Of a DNA stretch of 16,463 nucleotides, positions 1-6,785 are shown in pieces; position 1 is the first letter of the stretch, and each line of letters begins with the position of its first letter. Position numbers and translations under genes: made by a program. The notes under the pieces were generated by a model. The model was not told where the DNA came from. It worked only from the letters and a program-made list of their open reading frames with translations, and searched no databases. The stretch comes from Paracoccaceae bacterium (GTDB taxonomy: Bacteria > Pseudomonadota > Alphaproteobacteria > Rhodobacterales > Rhodobacteraceae): the NCBI GenBank assembly GCA_027069385.1, contig JALXER010000242.1, forward strand, positions 1 through 16,463, read 5' to 3'.

Positions 1-5
1 AGCTG

Positions 6-27
6 TTGGCTGGCTTTAGCCAGTCAA
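6..27. other. Small hairpin downstream of rlmH
   Basis: Arms TTGGCTGGC (6-14) and GCCAGTCAA (19-27) pair at 8 of 9 positions around a TTTA loop. It lies 27 bp beyond the rlmH stop codon. There is no T-run on either side, so it is not a convincing intrinsic terminator. It may be part of a transcript end or of the next gene to the left. Confidence 0.25.
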
Positions 28-53
28 TAGCTGGACTGCGGGAGCGCTACGAT

Positions 54-524
54 TCAGGAACGGTGATAGGGGGTTCCGGACAGGATATTGGCGGCGCGGT
101 ACAATTGTTCGGCCAGCATGACCCTTGCCAGCATATGCGGCCAGACCATGGGGCCAAAGGACAGTTTGAAATCGGCTTTGGCGCGCAAATCGGGCGCGAT
201 CCCGTCGGCACCGCCAATTACCAGCGCCACGTCGCGGCGACCCTGATCACGCCATCCGCCCAGTTTTCGGGCAAATTCCGGAGAGCCGAGCAGCTTGCCG
301 CGTTCATCGAGCGCCACAACCAGTGCGCCGCTCGGGATGATTGATTCCAGCAGGCGGGCCTCGGCGACCATGCCGCCACCTTTCTTGTCTTCGACCTCCA
401 CCAGTTCGGCGGGGCCAAGCCCGACGGCGCGTCCGGTCCGCTCGAACCGCGTCAGGTAATCGTCAACCAATTCGCGTTCCGGCCCGCGTCTTAGCCGGCC
501 CACCGCGCAAATTCTAAGCTTCAT
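54..524 (-). CDS. rlmH: RlmH, 23S rRNA pseudouridine-1915 N3-methyltransferase
   Basis: The protein has 156 residues, the normal RlmH length. RlmH is a SPOUT-class enzyme that uses S-adenosylmethionine to methylate pseudouridine 1915 in helix 69 of 23S rRNA on the assembled 70S ribosome. The sequence shows the family start MKLRICAVGR, the ALDERG stretch (71-76), the cofactor-loop VIGGADG (102-108), and the C-terminal block with WPH (128-130), MLAEQLYRA (136-144) and the terminal PYHR that contacts the substrate. The start was placed at the ATG at 522-524 because the family begins there; an open extension upstream lies inside rsfS and has no family likeness. The gene overlaps the 3' end of rsfS by 11 bp, a standard bacterial pairing that points to translational coupling. 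Confidence 0.96.
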   Translation of the reverse strand: MKLRICAVGRLRRGPERELVDDYLTRFERTGRAVGLGPAELVEVEDKKGGGMVAEARLLESIIPSGALVVALDERGKLLGSPEFARKLGGWRDQGRRDVALVIGGADGIAPDLRAKADFKLSFGPMVWPHMLARVMLAEQLYRAANILSGTPYHRS

Positions 525-900
525 CGGGGCGGGTGATATTGGACCACAGCTTTTCGATATCGTAAAACTCGCGCACCTCGGGCCGGAAGATATGCACAAT
601 CACGTCGCCCGCATCCAGCAGCACCCAATCGCCCATTTCCTTGCCTTCAACCCGGCTAATCCGCCCGGTTGCCCGCTTGATCCGGTCGCCCAGCTTTTCG
701 GACAGCGCCCCCACATGGCGCGTCGAGCGCCCCGAGGCCACCACCATATGATCCGCCATCTCGGACTTGCCGGCCAGCGGAATGCTGACCACATCTTCGG
801 CCACGTCCTCCTCCAGCGATGCCAGAACCAGTTTCAGCAGTTCATCACTGCCCATGTCTTTTTGCAGGCCATCCGTGGCCGCGTTAACCGTTTCCGACAA
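514..900 (-). CDS. rsfS: RsfS, ribosomal silencing factor
   Basis: RsfS (Iojap/DUF143 family) binds ribosomal protein L14 and blocks joining of the subunits when nutrients are scarce. The diagnostic core is present: SLEEDVAEDVVSIPLAGKS followed by MADHMVVASGRSTRHV, then the EGKEMGDWVLLDAGDVIVHIF block near the C-terminus. The chosen start is a TTG at 898-900, because a strong GGAGG (910-914) sits 9 nt upstream, giving 128 residues. The frame is open further up to another TTG at 930, which would put this Shine-Dalgarno inside the gene. An ATG at residue 16 is the conservative alternative and still keeps the whole domain. The product identity is secure; the exact start is not. Confidence 0.93.
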   Translation of the reverse strand: MSETVNAATDGLQKDMGSDELLKLVLASLEEDVAEDVVSIPLAGKSEMADHMVVASGRSTRHVGALSEKLGDRIKRATGRISRVEGKEMGDWVLLDAGDVIVHIFRPEVREFYDIEKLWSNITRPDEA

Positions 901-1014
901 CAGCGAAAACCTCCGAAATAAAAGCGCCAATCCGCGCGCGACAATGGCAGCACGCTAACACGAATCCGCCGCCACCTCAAGAATTAGCGCTGATAGAGGG
1001 TTTAGCGCGGTTGT

Positions 1015-1944
1015 TCAACCCAAACGGCCCAATCGCTCGACCAGTAGGGCAAAAAACGCGTCGTCATCCACCTCGCGGATAAACAGCGCGTTTTTGGCGC
1101 GCGAGGAGACCCCCCACCAGTCCACCACGGTCATACCCATGGTCAGTTCCGAGGCGATCTCTATCTCTATGTTTACCCGTCGGCCCGCATAGATTTCCGG
1201 CGTCAGCAGATAGGCTATCACGTTAGGGTCATGCAGCGGCCCGCCTTGCGATCCGTATTTCTCCATGTCGAAACGTTCAAAGAAATCAAGCATTTCCGAT
1301 GTGAACTTGCCAACCTTGCTGCCCAGATCGGCAAAGGCCTGCACGCGCGGGCGCGTGGCGATTGCCTTGTGGGTCACATCCAGCGGCATCACCACCAGAT
1401 CAACCCCGGATTCGAACACCGTGCGGGCGGCGTGCGGGTCCACATAGATGTTGAACTCGGCCGCGGGGGTGGTGTTGCCCCCCTCGAAACAGCCGCCGCC
1501 CATCAACACGATCTGCGCAATGCGCTCCACGATATCGGGTGCCTTGATCATCGCCAGTGCGATATTGGTCAGCGGACCGAGCACGCACAAGGTCACATCA
1601 TCGGTGCTGCGCAAGGTATCGATCAGAAAATCAACCGCGTGCGCAGCTTGCAGCGGCATTTGCGGTTCCCACAATTCCGGCCCGTTCAGACCGGTTTTGC
1701 CATGCACATATTCGGCCGTAACCAGCTTGCGCACCAGCGGGCGTTCGGCACCGGCATAGACCGGCACATCGGGCCGGCCCGCCAACTCGCAAATGATGCG
1801 CGCGTTGCGGCTGGTCAGGGACAGCGGCACATTGCCCGCCACACAGGTAATCCCCAGCACCTCCAGTTCCGGCGACCCGAGCGCCAGCAGAATCGCCACC
1901 GCATCATCCTGCCCGGGGTCGGTATCAATAATAATCTTACGCAT
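1015..1944 (-). CDS. Inosine-uridine preferring nucleoside hydrolase family protein
   Basis: The protein has 309 residues, the usual size of the family. These enzymes cleave the N-glycosidic bond of ribonucleosides to free base plus ribose, using a Ca2+ ion and an Asp cluster, for purine or pyrimidine salvage. The N-terminal metal-site motif DTDPGQDDA (7-15) is intact. MGGG (148-151), EFNIYVDP (163-170) and the His-Asp pair 238-239 in LHDPNVIAYLL are also present, so the active site looks complete. The C-terminal WWG (277-279) is typical of the bacterial branch. An AAGGA lies 6 nt before the ATG, overlapping the stop region of the small exported protein upstream, from which it is separated by only 9 nt; the two are probably co-transcribed. 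Base specificity cannot be inferred. Confidence 0.93.
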   Translation of the reverse strand: MRKIIIDTDPGQDDAVAILLALGSPELEVLGITCVAGNVPLSLTSRNARIICELAGRPDVPVYAGAERPLVRKLVTAEYVHGKTGLNGPELWEPQMPLQAAHAVDFLIDTLRSTDDVTLCVLGPLTNIALAMIKAPDIVERIAQIVLMGGGCFEGGNTTPAAEFNIYVDPHAARTVFESGVDLVVMPLDVTHKAIATRPRVQAFADLGSKVGKFTSEMLDFFERFDMEKYGSQGGPLHDPNVIAYLLTPEIYAGRRVNIEIEIASELTMGMTVVDWWGVSSRAKNALFIREVDDDAFFALLVERLGRLG

Positions 1945-1953
1945 TCTCGTCCT

Positions 1954-2271
1954 TTATTCGCACGCTGCAATCGCATCGGAAAAATACTGACCGATGGTGT
2001 TGGTTGTTGACAGATCGGCGCCGGTTTGGGCAATTGCAGCATCCCATGCCTCGACCATCGCCATACCGTCTTGCCCGTTGCGCCGGTAAATCTGGCCGAT
2101 GGCTTCATAATCCTTATAGGCTGGATCGCCGATTTGGGTGTGCAGCAATTCGACTGCACAGGCACAGGTTTCGACGCTATAGCCCCAATCCGTGCACATG
2201 CCCGTTACCGAATCCTGTGCTTGCGCCGCTGTTGCCACCCCCAGCAATCCCAGAAAAAACAGTTTTCGCAT
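1954..2271 (-). CDS. Small exported Cys-x-Cys protein (paralog A)
   Basis: I do not recognise this 105-residue protein. It begins with a clear Sec signal peptide: basic start MRK, hydrophobic core, and a likely cleavage after AQA (about residue 18), giving a mature periplasmic protein of about 87 residues. The mature part has Cys at the start, a CxC pair (CAC) just before AVELLHTQIGD, and a final Cys near the C-terminus, a pattern suited to disulfides. The next gene upstream shares this layout (C..., CxC, LH..LGD..Y, and a terminal QYF...C), so the two look like tandem duplicates. GAGGA lies about 6 nt before the ATG. The nucleoside hydrolase follows after 9 nt. Function unknown. Confidence 0.8.
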   Translation of the reverse strand: MRKLFFLGLLGVATAAQAQDSVTGMCTDWGYSVETCACAVELLHTQIGDPAYKDYEAIGQIYRRNGQDGMAMVEAWDAAIAQTGADLSTTNTIGQYFSDAIAACE

Positions 2272-2324
2272 AGCGTTCCTCGCTTTTGCTTCAGCTTACC
2301 CCCGACAGGGTATAGCGGCCAAGG

Positions 2325-2681
2325 CTATTCCCCGGCCGCTATTTTCTCGCGGCACACGGCCATCGCCTGCCCGTGCGGGATGAAATACTGATAGCCCTCA
2401 CCGGTCAGTGCTGCCATTTCATCCGGTTCCGCCTCGGCCCCGCCTTCGATCGCGGCGATACGATCGGAGATCTGGCCGAAGCGGAAATAGTTTTGGTCCC
2501 CCAGGCGCGCATGCAACACAACAGAGGCGCAAATGCACAATCTGGTGCTGTTATCCTGTGCCAGACAGGCGCGCAATACGCCGTCCTCGGCCTCTTGCGC
2601 CATTGACGCAAATCCGGCCAAAGCCAGCCCGGCACTCACCATCAAATATTTCGAACCGTTACGGATGCTTGTATATTTCAC
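2325..2681 (-). CDS. Small exported Cys-x-Cys protein (paralog B)
   Basis: Unrecognised protein of 118 residues. The start is a GTG with GGAA about 7 nt upstream. It is preferred over an ATG at residue 14 because it gives the signal peptide its positive N-region (K, R and K before the hydrophobic stretch) and because the ATG has no ribosome binding site. The signal peptide probably ends around SMAQ (27-29). The mature part has C-x10-C-x-C followed by VVLHARLGD and Y, and near the end QYF and a last Cys, matching the neighbouring paralog at the same relative places. An acidic linker (EGGAEAEPDE) is the main insertion relative to that paralog. The 53-bp gap to the next gene and the shared strand suggest one transcript. 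Function unknown. Confidence 0.75.
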   Translation of the reverse strand: MKYTSIRNGSKYLMVSAGLALAGFASMAQEAEDGVLRACLAQDNSTRLCICASVVLHARLGDQNYFRFGQISDRIAAIEGGAEAEPDEMAALTGEGYQYFIPHGQAMAVCREKIAAGE

Positions 2682-2712
2682 GGTCTTTTCCAGTTGCTTT
2701 GCGCAGCTTCAC

Positions 2713-2744
2713 GCCCGCCATCCTTAGCTTTTTCGATGGCGGGC
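2713..2744 (-). terminator. Perfect 10-bp stem-loop between lipoprotein gene and paralog B
   Basis: GCCCGCCATC (2713-2722) and GATGGCGGGC (2735-2744) are perfect inverted copies around a 12-base loop. It lies 12 bp past the lipoprotein stop codon and 31 bp before the next start. The stem is strong and GC-rich, but no T-run follows it on the minus strand, so it may act as a transcript-end or processing hairpin more than a classical intrinsic terminator. Confidence 0.45.
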
Positions 2745-2755
2745 ATCAAGGGTGG

Positions 2756-3298
2756 TCAGGGACATTGCGGAACGTTTAGAATCTGATCCGGCGAAAGGTC
2801 CTGCCGGAAATCATAGTCTTTTAGCAGCGGTAAAAACGACCCGCCATCCTCGATTCGCAAATAGGTGGATATGCGCGGCACCAAAACCGGCCCATGCGCG
2901 CAGGCGGTAGCGAAAACCGAAAACGAACCTTCGCCGTGCTCCCCTGCTTCCTTGCGCGCGGATATATCATGCTGGGCCTGCCGGACATTCGCGACATCCT
3001 GCGGCGACAGATCAAAATACAGCACCCGCTGACCGGAATCCGGCTCAATGGCGCTGTCTTCCAGCGTTGCATTGCGTCGCAGGGGGAAGCTGCCCCCGAT
3101 GGTTTCGTTGCCCGAAACCCACATTAAATCCAGTTGTGCGCCGTTTTCGGGCACATCCAGCCCTTCGGGCAGGACTACCGCCGCGACAAAGCCGTCCGGG
3201 TCTGCGGTTAGCGGGTCCAACTGGTTGAGTTGCACAAGGGTTGAAAGGTTCATGGTGCTACAAGCCCCAAGAAACAGAAGTAAAAATAGTTGTCTCAT
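2756..3298 (-). CDS. Small lipoprotein of unknown function
   Basis: The protein has 180 residues from the ATG at 3296-3298. That start is chosen because an AAAGGAG lies upstream with good spacing; an ATG six codons earlier would precede that ribosome binding site. The N-terminus MRQLFLLLFLGAC is a lipoprotein signal with a LGAC lipobox, giving a lipidated Cys13 followed by Ser, so probably an outer-membrane or periplasm-facing lipoprotein. The rest is mostly hydrophilic, with short beta-like stretches (for example GFVAAVVLPEGL and RVLYFDLSPQDV) and two Cys near the C-terminal half. I know no family for it. It is divergent from the DUF2975/XRE pair and shares a mirror-image promoter region with it, so the two units are probably regulated together. 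Confidence 0.8.
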   Translation of the reverse strand: MRQLFLLLFLGACSTMNLSTLVQLNQLDPLTADPDGFVAAVVLPEGLDVPENGAQLDLMWVSGNETIGGSFPLRRNATLEDSAIEPDSGQRVLYFDLSPQDVANVRQAQHDISARKEAGEHGEGSFSVFATACAHGPVLVPRISTYLRIEDGGSFLPLLKDYDFRQDLSPDQILNVPQCP

Positions 3299-3309
3299 GT
3301 GATTCTCCT

Positions 3310-3338
3310 TTGACATGATAATTTTATTGTTATACGAT
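3310..3338 (+). promoter_or_regulatory. Promoter of the DUF2975-XRE unit
   Basis: A consensus -35 TTGACA (3310-3315) is followed by a 17-base spacer and a -10 TACGAT (3333-3338). Transcription would begin near 3345, just before the AAAGGAG (3354-3360) of the gene starting at 3367. Confidence 0.65.
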
Positions 3339-3356
3339 AATTTAATATCGTGTAAA
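3329..3356 (-). promoter_or_regulatory. Promoter of the lipoprotein gene
   Basis: Read on the minus strand, the -35 is TTTACA (3351-3356) and the -10 is TATAAC (3329-3334), with 16 bases between. It overlaps the opposing promoter face to face, so RNA polymerase can hardly occupy both at once. Confidence 0.6.
3334..3351. promoter_or_regulatory. Operator-like dyad ACGATA-N6-TATCGT
   Basis: ACGATAATTTAATATCGT is a perfect 6-bp inverted repeat with a 6-base AT centre. It overlaps the plus-strand -10 and start point and lies between the -10 and -35 of the minus-strand promoter, so a bound protein would block both. A looser copy, ATGATAATTTTATTGTTAT, lies just to the left (3315-3333). The small XRE protein encoded at 3894 is the obvious candidate to bind it; that is inference. 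Confidence 0.5.
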
Positions 3357-3366
3357 GGAGAATCTC

Positions 3367-3894
3367 ATGCAAAAAATTCAACGGGTATCAAAGGCGATGG
3401 ATTATATCCTCATGCTGGCATTTCTGGCATTCGCTTTGCTGGCGGTGGTGCTTGCCGTATTTCCGGATATTTTCATCCGGGAAATGTTTAACACCTATAA
3501 TCTGTCGCCGGACATCCCGCCGCTATCGGTCTGGCAATATGGTGCTATGGCGGGTGTTGCGGTGTTAACTCTGGCTCCCACTCTTTTTGTCATCTGGAAG
3601 CTCAGGAAAATGTTTCAGCTTTTTGCCAAAGGAGAGGTATTTACCCCTGCCGCCACGCGCCACCTGTTTAGCGCCGCCAAAGGCATGATCGCATGGGGGA
3701 TTATGGCTGTTTTAGGCGCCACAGCCGCCGTGCTGGTTCTGACGGCCAATGCCCCTGCAGGCGGGCATACACTGGTTATCAACGTCTCTTCCAAAGAGCT
3801 GTCGGGCATTTTTACGGGCATCGTTTTTGCGGTGATGAGCTGGGTCATGCAGGAAGCCGCCCGGCTTTCCGAAGAAAACGCGGGGTTTGTGTGA
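3367..3894 (+). CDS. DUF2975 family membrane protein
   Basis: The protein has 175 residues with four predicted membrane segments (about 12-32, 58-78, 106-126 and 144-162). The family signature is clear: LFAKGEVFTPA (85-95) in the loop after TM2, and a C-terminal tail with MQEAARLSEENAGFV. DUF2975 proteins are typically encoded directly before a short XRE/Cro-like DNA-binding protein, as here; the B. subtilis YoaS-YozG pair is a known example. Their biochemical role is not established; a membrane partner or sensor for the repressor is a common guess. AAAGGAG precedes the ATG by 6 nt. The stop codon overlaps the next start in TGATG. Confidence 0.9.
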   Translation: MQKIQRVSKAMDYILMLAFLAFALLAVVLAVFPDIFIREMFNTYNLSPDIPPLSVWQYGAMAGVAVLTLAPTLFVIWKLRKMFQLFAKGEVFTPAATRHLFSAAKGMIAWGIMAVLGATAAVLVLTANAPAGGHTLVINVSSKELSGIFTGIVFAVMSWVMQEAARLSEENAGFV

Positions 3895-4103
3895 TGGAAA
3901 TTACGGTCACGCTGGATGTGATGCTGGCCAGGCGCAAAATGCGCTCCAAGGAACTGGCGGCCATTGTCGGCATCACCGAGCAAAACATTTCGCTGTTAAA
4001 GTCCGGTAAGGTAAAGGGTATTCGGTTCGAGACCCTTGCCAAGATTTGCGCCGCGCTGGACTGCCAGCCCGGCGACATTCTGGAGGCCCGCCCAACGTCT
4101 TAG
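3894..4103 (+). CDS. Small XRE/Cro-type helix-turn-helix regulator (YozG-like)
   Basis: The protein has 69 residues consisting almost only of one helix-turn-helix domain. SKELAAIVGITEQNISLLKSG (18-38) is the HTH, and FETLAKICAALDCQPGDIL (45-63) forms the closing helices of the Cro/CI fold. The KSGKVKGIRFETL wording is characteristic of the short regulators that accompany DUF2975 membrane proteins. Its ATG shares one base with the DUF2975 stop (TGATG), so translation is coupled. It probably represses its own operon and perhaps the divergent lipoprotein gene through the dyad at 3334-3351. The frame stays open upstream inside the DUF2975 gene, but that part lacks family likeness. Confidence 0.9.
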   Translation: MEITVTLDVMLARRKMRSKELAAIVGITEQNISLLKSGKVKGIRFETLAKICAALDCQPGDILEARPTS

Positions 4104-4115
4104 CGCGGGGCGGGC
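4086..4115. terminator. Hairpin between convergent XRE and ilvE genes
   Basis: GCCCGCCC (4086-4093) and GGGCGGGC (4108-4115) pair perfectly around a 14-base loop. It straddles the XRE stop codon and ends 7 bp before the ilvE stop, so it could serve both converging transcripts. Neither side has a T-run, which lowers confidence. Confidence 0.4.
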
Positions 4116-4121
4116 ATGGGT

Positions 4122-4991
4122 CTAGGCCCGCACCAGTGCTTCGTATTCTTCGGAAATGCTGCGAACCAGATCGCCAACCTCGAAGGTATAGTCACCGATT
4201 TGCCCGACCGGCGTTACCTCGGCGGCGGTGCCGGTCAGCCAGCATTGCTCGAAACCCGTCAACTCGTGCGCCTGAATATGGCGCTCGATCACCTCTATGC
4301 CGCGGGCTTTTAGCAGCTCTATCACCGTCTGGCGGGTGATCCCGTTCAGAAAGGCATCGGGCAGCGGCGTATGCACCGCGCCGTCCTTGACAAAAAAGAT
4401 ATTCGCCCCGGTCGCCTCGGCCACATAGCCGCGATAATCATACATCATCGCATCCGAACAGCCCTTGGCCTCGGCGGCGTGTTTGGACATGGTACAGATC
4501 ATATAAAGCCCCGAAGCCTTGGCAAAACAGGGGATCGTCGCCGGATCGGGCCGCCGCCATTTGGAGATATCCAGCTTGGCGCCCTGATATTTCGCATCGC
4601 CGTAATAATTGCCCCATTCCCACACGGCCACCGCCATGCGCACCGGATTACGCGCCGCCGCAACCCCCATATCAAGCCCCGCGCCGCGCCATGCCAGCAC
4701 CCGCACATAGGCATCGGTCAGGTTGTTGGCCTTCAGGGTTTCGACCTTGGCCGCCTCGATCTGGTCCACCGTCCACGGGATCGGCATATCCAGATACTCG
4801 CCCGATTTCAGCAGCCGTTCCGAATGCAGGCGCGACTTGAAAATCTTGCCGTTATAGGCGCGCTCGCCCTCGAATACCGAAGAGGCGTAATGCATCGCAT
4901 GGGTCAGAATATGCACATTGGCATCGCGCCAGTTTACCATTTCTCCGTCCAGCCAAATTACGCCGTTACGATCATCATATGCGCCCGCCAT
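4122..4991 (-). CDS. ilvE: Branched-chain-amino-acid aminotransferase
   Basis: The protein has 289 residues. This PLP enzyme (fold type IV, class IV aminotransferase) transfers the amino group between glutamate and the 2-oxo acids of valine, leucine and isoleucine. Visible marks are WLDGEMVNWRDA at the N-terminus, HYASSVFEGERAYNG (34-48), the Schiff-base lysine K158 in FAKASGLYM, E192 in VAEATGANIFF, GITRQTV (217-223) and TGTAAEVTPV (253-262). The start MAGAYDD was chosen because it matches the usual alphaproteobacterial start and has GGAAAGGAAA just upstream; the frame remains open for 44 more codons without family likeness. The gene stands alone, convergent with the XRE gene and divergent from petP. 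Confidence 0.96.
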   Translation of the reverse strand: MAGAYDDRNGVIWLDGEMVNWRDANVHILTHAMHYASSVFEGERAYNGKIFKSRLHSERLLKSGEYLDMPIPWTVDQIEAAKVETLKANNLTDAYVRVLAWRGAGLDMGVAAARNPVRMAVAVWEWGNYYGDAKYQGAKLDISKWRRPDPATIPCFAKASGLYMICTMSKHAAEAKGCSDAMMYDYRGYVAEATGANIFFVKDGAVHTPLPDAFLNGITRQTVIELLKARGIEVIERHIQAHELTGFEQCWLTGTAAEVTPVGQIGDYTFEVGDLVRSISEEYEALVRA

Positions 4992-5082
4992 GGGGTTTCC
5001 TTTCCACATTTTCCGCAAGTGAATTGCGGTTTGTTGCTGCATTAGTGCTGATTTTGTAAGTTTATTACGTCGTTTTTTGAGT

Positions 5083-5111
5083 TTGCTAGCATTGCCCCCT
5101 TGGAAAGTCAA
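5083..5111 (-). promoter_or_regulatory. ilvE promoter
   Basis: On the minus strand TTGACT (5106-5111), 17 bases, then TAGCAA (5083-5088) preceded by TGC as an extended -10. The start point would be near 5076, leaving an untranslated leader of about 85 nt before the ilvE ATG. Confidence 0.6.
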
Positions 5112-5128
5112 CAAGGCTGACATAAACT
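5100..5128 (+). promoter_or_regulatory. Candidate petP promoter overlapping the ilvE promoter
   Basis: TTGGAA (5100-5105), a 17-base spacer and TAAACT (5123-5128) lie 26 bp before the petP ATG. The motif overlaps the -35 of the opposing ilvE promoter. It is a moderate match and rests on position as much as on sequence. Confidence 0.4.
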
Positions 5129-5154
5129 GTGATCAGAGCAAAAAGGAACGGCCC

Positions 5155-5661
5155 ATGCAAAACGCCCCCCTATCGCGCAGCGAACAGTTGCTGTTTCTAA
5201 CCGACGAGCAATTGCGCCAAGGCATCGAAATGATGTTCTTTGCCTATCGCGGTTTTACCGCCTATCCTGACAAAATTCTTGAAACCTACGGCTATGGCCG
5301 CGCCCATCACCGCGCCATCCATTTTGTCGGGCGCAAGCCGGGGCTGACGGTCAATACCTTGCTCGATATTCTGGGCGTCACCAAGCAATCGCTGAACCGC
5401 GTGTTGCGCCAACTGGTCAATGACGGGCTGATTGACAGCCGCGTGGGCACCAAGGACCGCCGCCAGCGCAATCTTTACCTGACCGAATCGGGGCTGGCGC
5501 TGGAAAAAGAGCTGTCGGACGCGCAGCGCCAGCGCATGCGCAAGGCCTATGCCGCCGCCGGACCCAACGCCGTGCAGGGGTTTCGCACCGTGCTGGCAGC
5601 GATGATCGAACCCGAGGTATCCACGCTGGTGCGCGACCTGTTGCGCGGGGCCGAGACATGA
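5155..5661 (+). CDS. petP: MarR-family regulator, PetP-like
   Basis: The protein has 168 residues with a winged helix-turn-helix of MarR type: GLTVNTLLDILGVTKQSLNRVLRQLVNDGLI (63-93), then the wing with DSRVGTKDRRQRNLYLTESG (94-113). The start is the ATG at 5155 with AAAAGGAACG upstream; the longer open frame (to 5077) would run across the promoter region. It overlaps the following response regulator by 4 bp (ATGA). In Rhodobacter capsulatus the PetP (MarR-like) and PetR (OmpR-like) pair has been described as needed for cytochrome bc1 gene expression, and this gene order and domain pairing match. The symbol is given on that basis. petABC is not in this window. Confidence 0.75.
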   Translation: MQNAPLSRSEQLLFLTDEQLRQGIEMMFFAYRGFTAYPDKILETYGYGRAHHRAIHFVGRKPGLTVNTLLDILGVTKQSLNRVLRQLVNDGLIDSRVGTKDRRQRNLYLTESGLALEKELSDAQRQRMRKAYAAAGPNAVQGFRTVLAAMIEPEVSTLVRDLLRGAET

Positions 5662-6359
5662 GCCAGTCCGATTCGCATCTGCTGATCGTTGATGATGACA
5701 AACGCATCCGGGTTTTGCTGGCCAAATACCTGTCGAAAAACGGTTTTCTGACCAGCATGGCCCGCGATGCCGCCCATGCGCGCCGCCTGCTGGCGGGGCT
5801 TGAATTCGATTTGCTGATCATCGATGTGATGATGCCGGGCGAGGACGGGCTGTCGCTGACCCGCGATTTGCGCACCAGCCTGACCACGCCGATTCTGCTG
5901 CTGACCGCGCGGGCCGAAACTTCGGAACGCATCGCTGGGTTGGAGGCCGGAGCCGACGATTACCTGCCCAAGCCCTTCGAGCCTCAGGAATTGCTGTTGC
6001 GCATCAACGCCATTTTGCGCCGCGTACCGGCCGAACTGGCGCGCCCTGCTCCGCCGCGTACCCTGCAAATGGGCGCGGTGCGCTATGACATCACCCGCGG
6101 AGAGCTGTGGCAGGGCGACACCCTGATCCGGCTGACCGCCACCGAATCGATTCTGATGCGGGTTTTTGCCGGCACCCCCAACCAGCCGGTATCGCGCCAA
6201 ACGCTGGTAGAGGCGCTGGGTCAGGGCAAAACCGGCACGCAAGAACGCGCCATCGATGTTCAGGTCACGCGCTTGCGCCGCAAAATAGAGGAAAACCCCA
6301 AGCAACCAAGGTATTTGCAAACCGTGCGCGGGGCGGGTTATATGCTGGCACCTGAATAA
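5658..6359 (+). CDS. petR: OmpR-family response regulator, PetR-like
   Basis: The protein has 233 residues. The N-terminal receiver domain has the acidic patch DDD (12-14), the phospho-acceptor D56 in LLIIDVMMPGEDG, T83 in LLTAR, and K105 in LPKPFEPQELLLRI, so it is competent for phosphorylation. The C-terminal winged helix (about 135-233) has the OmpR-type end AIDVQVTRLRRKIE and VRGAGYML. No histidine kinase follows, so it is an orphan regulator here, as in the PetP-PetR arrangement. Translation is coupled to the MarR gene by a 4-bp overlap. The overall family is certain; the PetR assignment rests on the paired MarR partner and general sequence character. Confidence 0.85.
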   Translation: MSQSDSHLLIVDDDKRIRVLLAKYLSKNGFLTSMARDAAHARRLLAGLEFDLLIIDVMMPGEDGLSLTRDLRTSLTTPILLLTARAETSERIAGLEAGADDYLPKPFEPQELLLRINAILRRVPAELARPAPPRTLQMGAVRYDITRGELWQGDTLIRLTATESILMRVFAGTPNQPVSRQTLVEALGQGKTGTQERAIDVQVTRLRRKIEENPKQPRYLQTVRGAGYMLAPE

Positions 6360-6383
6360 GTTCCTAACCCAAAGGTGGACAAC

Positions 6384-6782
6384 ATGAATTTTGCAATCGA
6401 ACTAACCCGCTCGGGCGATCTGGACGCGGTGATAGAGGCGGTAACCGAAGCGCTCAAGGCCCAAGGCTTCGGCGTGCTGACCCGCATCGACGTACACACG
6501 ACCCTGAAAACCAAGATCGACGTGGATTTCCGCCCCTACACCATTCTGGGGGCCTGCAACCCCGGTCTGGCCCATCAGGCGCTGAATGCGCGCGCCGATG
6601 TGGGGCTGATGCTGCCGTGCAATGTCACGGTCGAGCAATCGGCACCAGGCGAATGCACCGTGCGCTTTATCGACCCGCTGGCCATGATGACCTTTGGCGA
6701 TCTGGGCGATAACGACGCGCTGAAGCAAATCGGAACCAAGGCGGCCACAAAGATTCGTGCCGCAGCCGAAAGCCTTGGCTAA
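6384..6782 (+). CDS. DUF302 domain protein
   Basis: The protein has 132 residues and is a single DUF302 domain with the usual alternation of helices and strands. Family marks are AVTEALKAQGFGVLTRIDVH (19-38) followed by YTILGACNPGLAHQAL (52-67) and VGLMLPCNVTVEQ (73-85). Cysteines 58 and 79 sit in the conserved ACNP and LPCN positions. There is no signal peptide, so it is probably cytoplasmic. The role of DUF302 is unknown; members occur near redox and metal-related genes. The ATG has AAAGGTGG 6 nt upstream and is preferred to a GTG three codons earlier that overlaps that site. It begins 24 bp after petR and ends 3 bp before the kinase, so it is probably in the same operon. Confidence 0.88.
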   Translation: MNFAIELTRSGDLDAVIEAVTEALKAQGFGVLTRIDVHTTLKTKIDVDFRPYTILGACNPGLAHQALNARADVGLMLPCNVTVEQSAPGECTVRFIDPLAMMTFGDLGDNDALKQIGTKAATKIRAAAESLG

Positions 6783-6785
6783 GCG

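Noticed and set aside
4371..5045. Plus-strand 224-codon frame rich in His and Arg
   Set aside because: It lies entirely antisense to ilvE, whose catalytic motifs are intact.
5547..6320. Minus-strand 257-codon frame
   Set aside because: Antisense to the MarR and OmpR regulator genes, both with complete domains.
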